This document shows positions 57,546-64,000 of a stretch of 64,000 nucleotides of DNA, one piece after another (the stretch's first letter is position 1; every line of letters begins with the position of its first letter). A program made the translations under genes and the position numbers. Location: contig CM045760.1 of the NCBI GenBank assembly GCA_025200525.1, forward strand, positions 44,535,932-44,599,931. Direction: 5' to 3'. Under the pieces are notes generated by a model, which saw only the letters and a program-made list of their open reading frames with translations, did not search any database and had not been told where the DNA came from. This DNA is from Camellia lanceoleosa (Eukaryota; Streptophyta; Magnoliopsida; Ericales; Theaceae).

Positions 57546-59661
57546 TGCAATTTCTCCTTTTGCTGCAATAGAGCACAAACAGAGGCATGGCAGTGTATTT
57601 GCAAGGAAATGTTTGTGCAACCACACTCTTTATTATGTCTCAAGCTCAAAAAAGTATAGTGCTCGGCTCTCAAGCCACCAATTGCGCATTTCGATGCTTG
57701 ATGACCAAAGAGTCAAGCTTGCATAATGTTGATGAATGCACAAATAACATATAAGACTCGAGAGGCCTCCGCCCTATCATGCACAATCAAGGGGGACGGC
57801 GACGAAGAAATGAGGCGCGTTTTATCACTTCAAGTATGAAACGCCCCTCGTTTCTCGTGTTTGGATCAACGTCCAATCCAAACACATGCAATGCATCACA
57901 CATGCAAATAACATGCTATCTAACAATGTTAGAGTGGCACTCATGAGGTTTCATCATATAAGCAATGCATGTATGGCATGTTTGGAGGCTAAAGCATCAA
58001 AACAAGTAAAGAGCATCATGCAAGAGGCATGCAATACCATGCTCAATGGACTTAAACCAACCCCAAACAGACCTCATGCATGCCCAAACAATGGCCAAAA
58101 TGTGCTAAAACTTAAACACAAGAAGCAAGAAAAGCATGCTCAACTCATGGCTCGCAAGCAAGACACAAAGCTCAACCCTCAAACGCATTGAAAGAGTGAT
58201 AAACATGAGAGTATAACAAGGCTATATACTCTAAAATTATGTATTAAATGATGCCATATCACTCAAACAACACAAGTATAGCATGCAAGAGGCCCTAAAG
58301 CACAAGGCTGGTAAAGAGCAATACATAATGAGCATGCAATACTTGTGACAGAGTTCAACCATGCCAAAACAAAACTAGCTCTGAACAGAGTTCAACCATG
58401 CCAAAACAAAGACCAAAACATGCTGAAGAGGGAGCCCAAAAGCTTATACAAGCATGCATACACATTGGCTCACAAACAAGGCATGAAGACACAAATCTCA
58501 AACACATTGAAGGAGTGGAAAATGTGAGAGTGTGGTAATGAAATATGCTCTGAAATAACATGCCAAATGATACCAAAACATGCAAATACCTCAAGCCAAG
58601 CATGCAAGGTACCTCAAAACTCAAAGCTATTGAAGGCACTTGCACTATAGCTATACAAAGCATGGCTCATATGACCAAGACCACTCAAAATAGTCCTAAA
58701 GCATGTCAAAACATTATCAAAAATGTGCTGGAATGGAGCCAATACATGCTAAAATAATAGGCTACAACATCAAGCATATTAAGCTAGTAAGCACAATTTG
58801 CACCACAAGTACAAAATGCAAGCAAGAAGTGACCAAACCAGCCAAAATCAGAGTTATATCAGGTCCTAAAATTCACAAAAACATGCTTGAAAAGAACTAA
58901 CATAAGCCACAAAAAGATGCTATTTTACAAGGCTAACAAGGCAAGGCATGGCATGGAGAGACAAGAAGTGGAGGCTATCCCCTCCTATTTGGAACCTCAA
59001 AACAAGTTTTCTACCACTGAAATTCCTCTGCAATTCGGTGGTTTTAAGGCCAAAAAGAAGTTGTTTGAAAAGCTTGAAAGATAGCTCAAAAGGCCTTACA
59101 AGCCAAGGAGCAAAATGGAGGAAACACCCACTAGCCAAACAAGGCTCAAACCAACACTTTTAGAAATGAAAAATAAAGGAAAAATAGAGGTTTTTGTAGT
59201 TCAACACCACCCCAAAAAAAGCCCTAAAGTAGTTGAAAACTATGGCAAAGCTAAAAGGGAGGTGAGTGATTACCTTTGAAACACAGCAGCAAAATAGCCA
59301 CTTTGTTGGCTCAAATGACCTTCCAACAGCCCAAAAATAAGTTCCGAGGGACCTCAGCCCATAGATATGCAACTTTGATGAAGGATGCCTAGGCAAACTA
59401 GTTGTGTTTCTCTACTTCTATGCACAAAATGGCAAGAGAGAGAGACAGAGATTTTACTCTAAAAATTTTATAGAAAGAGAAGGAGTTTAGTGAGAGAAGC
59501 TCTCAAACTTTTTAAAATGTTCTAACCCTCTAAAACAATAGATATGGCATCCATATATAGCAAAAAGAGAGGATTTGGTCGAAAATATCTGAGTTGGGAT
59601 AACTGGCACAAGCTGGAAACAGCTGGAGGAGAAATATCTTCAAAAATTCTAAGTTTGGATC

Positions 59662-59760
59662 ACTCTTGGCCGGCCGGCCATCTTTGGGGCCGACCTGCTA
59701 CTTGTGATGGCCGACCGGCCATCTCCATGGCCGACTGTGCACATTTGTGGCTGACAAGAC
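59662..59760 (-). promoter_or_regulatory. GGCC palindrome array upstream of LTR TATA box
   Basis: GGCCGG/GGCCGA/GGCTGA cores start at 59668, 59688, 59709, 59729 and 59749 (intervals 20, 21, 20, 20). In minus sense the array ends about 110 bp upstream of the TATA box at 59554-59559. The spacing equals that of the CTCGAG pairs in unrelated LTRs of this window. Confidence 0.65.
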
Positions 59761-60519
59761 ATTCTGCTCTGCAGGTTCAACTTCAAACGGGCATAACTCC
59801 TTCATATGGACTCCTTTTCAGGTCATTCTTGTGTCCAAATTGAAGCCCTGAAAGTAAACTTTTCAATAGTTGTAGCCTTGCATCAAAATTTCAAGTGTGC
59901 TAAGAAATATCCCTCTTTTAGTGAAGACTGCTCATTTCTGACTCAATCGGATTGATGCTTAACTTCAACCAACCATATCTCCCTCATCCGGACTCAACTT
60001 TAGGAGATTCTTGAGTGAAAAATGAAGCCCCGGAAGTCTTTTTTCCAACGGTGGTGGACTCATAGCTTAAATCTAAGTGTGTAGATGGATAGGCCTGATT
60101 TAGCGAGAGCTACTTGACTCTCTCTCAACGATTAATGCCCATCTTTTCCCCCAACTTGGTTTCTTCCCTCTCATCTTCTTTTCTTCAACTCCAAACCCCT
60201 AAACAAGATGTTTTAAAGATTTTTCAAAGAGTTCACCTCTCTTTCATTTATTTCCACTTTGTCCTTGCTCGGTTTACTGAAAAGCGCAACATTTAACGAA
60301 ATGTGAGCCTCGGAGCATCGCAGAAACCTTTTTCAAAATATTTTGAAAGAGAGGGTTTTAAGATCTAAAATCTTTTTGGTCCAACAATGGGGTGTGAGGT
60401 TTGGATTTGGAGTTCTCCTTGCCAAAGAAGTCAAACCTTTGCATAGCATAGCCTGCATCACTAAGTAAGCAATCAGCAGCGCCCAAGTCTTAAGAGCGGT
60501 CAAAAATGGGGTGTCTATA

Positions 60520-62354
60520 GCTGGTAGGTTAGAAGTGATGGCCTGTCAGCCACAAAAAGTGGCCTGCCGACCACTGTTGCCTGGTTCTTCCTATTATAAC
60601 AAAGAGCAAACAAAGCAAGAGCAGGGTATTCCCAAGGGTTATTAGCATAACTCACCCCTCCTTATAATTAAACAGCTCAAAAGAGTGGCAAAATTTGATT
60701 CACAAACCATCAACGAATGCAATTTCATTGCATGATGGCTCATGAACCAAAAATGTGCAAGTTCAATTAATGCAACAAAACCACCTCCCTATCATGAATG
60801 ATCGAAGGAAGTAGTTAACAATAAATATTGAGCCGTTTGCATCACTCATGTGTATGAAACGACTCAATACTCAAGGGTTCAATTAATGTCCAATTGAACC
60901 CAACAAAGTTATTATCTTGTATCATTTTTAGTCCCCAATTTTATTACTCCATTTTAAATTACCAAGCATTCTTTAGTTCAATAAGTCCAAAAGTGAGTTT
61001 AAGTTGCCTAAAGGAGAGAAGTGTCAAATCAAAAGTCTGTTTAAGGCATAAGAGAGATGTCATGCTATTCATAATGAACCCCTAAAAGAGATTAAACCAT
61101 TAACCATGACAACCTCAATCTCAAGCTTAAAAGAACAATAGGTTTGAAACAACTCTCAAAGAAAAGCCAAGCAAAAGCCAAGAAATGAGGGAGGTTGTAG
61201 AGGTGATTAACGATGATCACAAGTAAGGAAAGCCATAAATAAACACTATCAACTCAAATAGGATGATGGCTAAGGCCTACACCACCAAACCTATGAGGAA
61301 AATTGCACTACAAGCATGCAATACAAAGCTCAAATGCAACAAGCAGCTAAAAACAATCCTAAAACAATGCTAAATTAGTCCTAAAACATGCTGGAATTTA
61401 GCTAAACATAACTAGAACAATAAGCTAAAACGTGGAGCATACTAGGCTAGTAAACAAACACAAGGAGGGAAGGCTAACCCTTCCAATTTTGGGACTTCAA
61501 AACAACATTTTAGTCACTGAAAAAGCTTTGAAAATCAGTGTTTAAAAGTTCAAAAAGAGATGGTGTAAAGATGGGAAACACAAGGATAAAGGCTAGAAGA
61601 ACAAAGTGGAAAGAAAGGTGAACCACCCCTCCACCCTTTGAGGCCTTAAACCATAAGTTTCAACCCAAAAATATAGAGTTTATACGGCCCAAAAACAAAG
61701 GAAAAACAATAGGAAAAAGAGTAAATAAAGCAAGAAGAGAAACAAAGCTTTATACCTCTTGAAGAGGATAACCAATTCTAGGCAACAAATCAAGGCAAAC
61801 ACACCCTCAAGAGCTCAAACTAGGCTCAAAGGTACCTTAACTCAAATATGGTGAGGTTTGATTTAGAGTGTATATGTAAAAGGTTGCAAAAAAGCTAAGA
61901 AATTACAAGAGAGAGAGAGAGAGAGAGAAAATTTTTTCTCTAAAAATTCCAACCTTGAAAATAGAAGGGGAGGCCTCCTATATATAGAAAACCATGCAAC
62001 TCCCTCAGAAATATCAATACATACATGTATAAGAAGATGTATGCATTTGTGCCAACAGTTGGCACAGCTAGCACAGCTGGTAGAAAAATATCTGCAAAAC
62101 ATACTTGTGGCCGGCAGCCAAAATCAATGGCTGGCAGCCCATAAAAGTGGTTGGCAGGCCACAAGAGGTTGCAGGCTTGAAGATCTCTGGTTTTGGTCCA
62201 AAAATAAGGCAACAGGTGCGTAGGGTTTGAAAGGCTTAAAGTTGTGGCATTCTGTTGAAGACTCCAAGCACTCGACAAGCATATACACATTCATCATTGG
62301 GTGTGCAAGTGGTGACATCAAAGTCGTAAGGGAGGTCAAAATAGGGTGTCTACA
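60520..62354 (-). mobile_element. Second Tat-like LTR (3' LTR start), truncated
   Basis: On the minus strand it begins TGTAGACACCCTATTTTGACC at 62354, directly after a polypurine tract. It has a TATA box (61979-61986) and GGCC-type units at 62109, 62129 and 62149. It is homologous to but clearly diverged from 55758-60519, and stops where that LTR begins. The abutment suggests that LTR inserted into this one, or that the two recombined; no TSD was found at the junction. Confidence 0.7.
62103..62172 (-). promoter_or_regulatory. 20-bp-spaced GGCC units in second Tat-like LTR
   Basis: TGTGGCCGGCAGCC, AATGGCTGGCAGCC and AGTGGTTGGCAGGCC have GG at 62109, 62129 and 62149, exactly 20 bp apart. In minus sense they lie about 120 bp upstream of the TATA box. 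Confidence 0.6.
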
Positions 62355-62368
62355 GTTTCCCTTCTTTG
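62355..62368 (-). other. Polypurine tract of Tat-like element
   Basis: The minus strand reads CAAAGAAGGGAAAC directly before the LTR start TGTAGACACC. Confidence 0.75.
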
Positions 62369-62997
62369 ACAGAACTCGAAGTCATGAGATGACATGAGTG
62401 AATGTCAAAGCCCGAAGATGACCCATTTTGACAAGGCCGTAAGACTTGGACAAACAATCAAGACAGAAATAAATGGTTGCACTCGCAGGTTACCTACGTA
62501 TCCATTTATAAGGAATCAAACCAGCGTAGTTCTGGGGTAAGATGCAAATGAAAACTCATGATCATGCAAGGTGATGCAATAATCAAACCAGCATATCCGT
62601 TTGAAAACTAGACTCACACGCTTCGCGAAGCAGGCTATTTTGAAAACTCATGATCATACAAGGTGATACAATAAGCAATAACAGGTGCAATAAGCAAGAT
62701 AAAAATATATGAATGCGTAGTTTCAAGCTTAAAACTAACACAGGTTCCATGCAAAAAGATCCAAAACACAGTCTAACTAAGCAAAAACGCAGGACGAGGA
62801 AAGAAAACACTGCTTAGGGTTCTGTTTCGTGCGTCTTGAGAAACTGAGAAATGAAAACTGCTTGGGGTCGCATTTCAAGTGTCCCGAGATGAAAACCGCT
62901 CAAGGTCGCATTTCATGCGTCCCGAGATAAAAGAAAAATCGCTCAAGGGCACGGTTCACGTGTCCCGAGATAAAACCCGCCCAAGGCTGAGCTTCAC
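62369..62997 (-). mobile_element. Tat-like internal non-coding region with tandem repeats
   Basis: The GCAGGTTACCTACGTATCC...GGAATCAAACCAGCGTAGTTC block (about 62487-62535) is typical of the non-coding 3' region of plant Tat-type elements. A repeat of AAACYGCTCAAGGTCGCATTTCA-type units with CCCGAGAT (about 62820-62990, four to five degenerate copies) follows. No ORF is preserved. Confidence 0.6.
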
Positions 62998-63340
62998 CAC
63001 TACAAGAAATTGCACTTTTGGCGACTACTTTTGGCGACGACGTCATTTTTCCGTAGCGAAAAGTATATTTTTAGCGACACAGTGATCAATTTCGTTGGGA
63101 AAAGTAGACCTTTACTAACGCAATTTACTATCGTCGCTAAAAAAGCATAACATTGACTAGGCGCCAAAAATAGTGGTTGGCGCCAAAATTTCATAACTTT
63201 TAGCTACGAGACTTATTTTTTAGCAACGCAATAAGCGTCGCTATTAATGTGCTTACTTTTGGCGACGACAAATTGGCATGGGCAAAGAGTTAAACATTTA
63301 GCGACGATAATACTGTTCGTCGGTAAAAGTTTTGGTAGTG
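62998..63340. mobile_element. Small non-autonomous CACTA element
   Basis: The left end CACTACAAGAAAT and the inverted right end CACTACCAAAACTTTTACCGACG have the CACTA terminus. Subterminal GGCGAC/AGCGAC/GTCGCTA repeats occur throughout in both orientations, as in CACTA ends. It is 343 bp with no transposase. The expected 3-bp duplication is not clear (CAC left, AAA right). Confidence 0.8.
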
Positions 63341-64000
63341 AAATGAGGTGATTTAGTTACTTGTATTTTTATTATAATTTTTCAATTTTTTTAAAATATT
63401 CTAATTATTGAATTGTAAAATTAAAGTGATCATCGAATTAGATCACAAAATGAATCCATCAAGCCCAAAAACACTCTTAAGTTTAGATAGCTAATTTGAG
63501 ATAATCAAAACTTTTTCAAAGAATCTGGTTAAATTATCAATTTCAATATGTTTGATTTTATTTTTAGAAACTTATTTTAGAATTGTTTTTCTTAAAAAAC
63601 TTTTAAAAAAAAAATTGGTGAAAAAATTAAAAAATACTTATTATTTTTGTGTAATTTTATTTTTTATGAGGTCATAAATAATTTTTTAAAATTTAAAAAT
63701 ATAATTTTGATTTTTAGTGTTCAAATTAGTTTAATTTTTTTATTTATTTATAACATTCATTCCAATTTTAATAATCTTTTAAAAGATCAGTTAAGTTTAA
63801 AATGGCATTTATTTATAACATTTATTGATCATTCCAATTTTATTTATAACATTTATTTATAGCATTTTATTATTGTTATAAACCCACCGAAACACATGAA
63901 AATCAAAATCCCAAAATCCCTAAAATATTATTGGCGCGAACTTTCCCCGGTTTTGATCATGGATGGTTCCTTAATCCCCGCTGATTTGGGTTCCTTACTC
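63341..64000. other. AT-rich intergenic DNA
   Basis: No gene or element ends were recognised. AACATTTATTTATA phrases repeat near 63740-63865. The last 100 bases become less AT-rich and may lead into another element or gene beyond the window. Confidence 0.5.

Larger units (their letters stand above)
55758..60519 (-). mobile_element. Long 5' LTR of a Tat/Ogre-like gypsy element (about 4.8 kb)
   Basis: On the minus strand it starts TATAGACACCCCATTTTTGACC (from 60519) and runs to the PBS at 55757. It contains a TATA box (minus strand CTATATATGG, 59554-59559) and 20-bp-spaced GGCC palindromes at 59668-59750 and 57428-57540. It also holds an internal direct repeat about 501 bp apart (around 56546 and 57047). 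No gag-pol remains in the window to its left. Its sequence runs parallel to 60520-62354 (CCCTATCATG and GTATGAAACG blocks; ACCACTGAAA block). The PBS-side LTR end is approximate. Confidence 0.72.

Noticed and set aside
57253..57673. Minus-strand frames over the 20-bp GGCC array
   Set aside because: Cys/Arg/Ser-rich products from tandem repeats within an LTR; no family similarity.
62998..63340. Coding gene across 62879-63194
   Set aside because: The frames are formed by CACTA subterminal repeats and Tat-like tandem repeats.

Overview
The window looks like repeat-dense intergenic DNA from a eudicot (probably woody) plant. It is AT-rich and carries plant-type Ty1/copia and Ty3/gypsy elements, L1-type LINEs, many MITEs and no bacterial-style gene organisation. 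The species cannot be told from the sequence alone, and no intact conserved housekeeping gene was found. Nearly every long reading frame is retroelement protein, usually broken by premature stops or frameshifts.

Layout. 1-2.4 kb: LTR remnants of several gypsy-type families. 2.5-4.7 kb: inverted-repeat (MITE-like) elements and a GTGTAAG minisatellite. 6904-13231: a Ty1/copia element on the minus strand with both LTRs, target-site duplication (TSD) ATTTC, and a nested 0.94-kb MITE just upstream of gag. 14737-26362: a Ty3/gypsy chromovirus (Tekay/Del-like) on the plus strand with ~2.1-kb LTRs and TSD GAGCT; its pol is split by a solo LTR of a related family in reverse orientation (20412-22310, TSD GGTGC). 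26.7-28.7 kb: Tourist-like MITE, then an inverted pair of ~250-bp MITEs, one hit by a 791-bp solo LTR (TSD GTTAC). 29874-32321: another solo LTR (TSD CCCAC). 33.8-35.5 kb: two more MITEs. 36.8-39.9 kb: 5'-truncated LINE. 41131-46767: a TSD-bounded LINE whose reverse-transcriptase segment is inverted in place. 49904-53576: a small-LTR non-autonomous retrotransposon (TSD GACAT) carrying an antisense gene-like unit for a 174-residue protein. 53.6-54.4 kb: RNase H-like pseudogene with hairpin MITE and 225-bp duplication. 55.7-62.9 kb: two abutting long LTRs of Tat/Ogre-like gypsy elements on the minus strand. 62998-63340: small CACTA element.

Most striking observation: LTRs of several different families carry arrays of short CpG-containing palindromes at a fixed 20-bp spacing. 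In the gypsy LTRs near 15.0, 21.9, 24.6 and 31.1 kb the CTCGAG-centred palindromes form five pairs, with 20 bp between members of almost every pair, and the array ends about 10-25 bp upstream of a TATA-like box. A decayed version lies at 2.2 kb and a related single pair at 0.73 kb. The unrelated Tat-like LTRs have GGCCGRYCGGCC-like units at the same 20-bp spacing. I do not recognise this as a described LTR promoter module.

There is no operon or pathway here. The genes work together only as retroelement gag-pol cassettes. The one candidate for a non-transposon product is the antisense unit at 50.8-51.6 kb.
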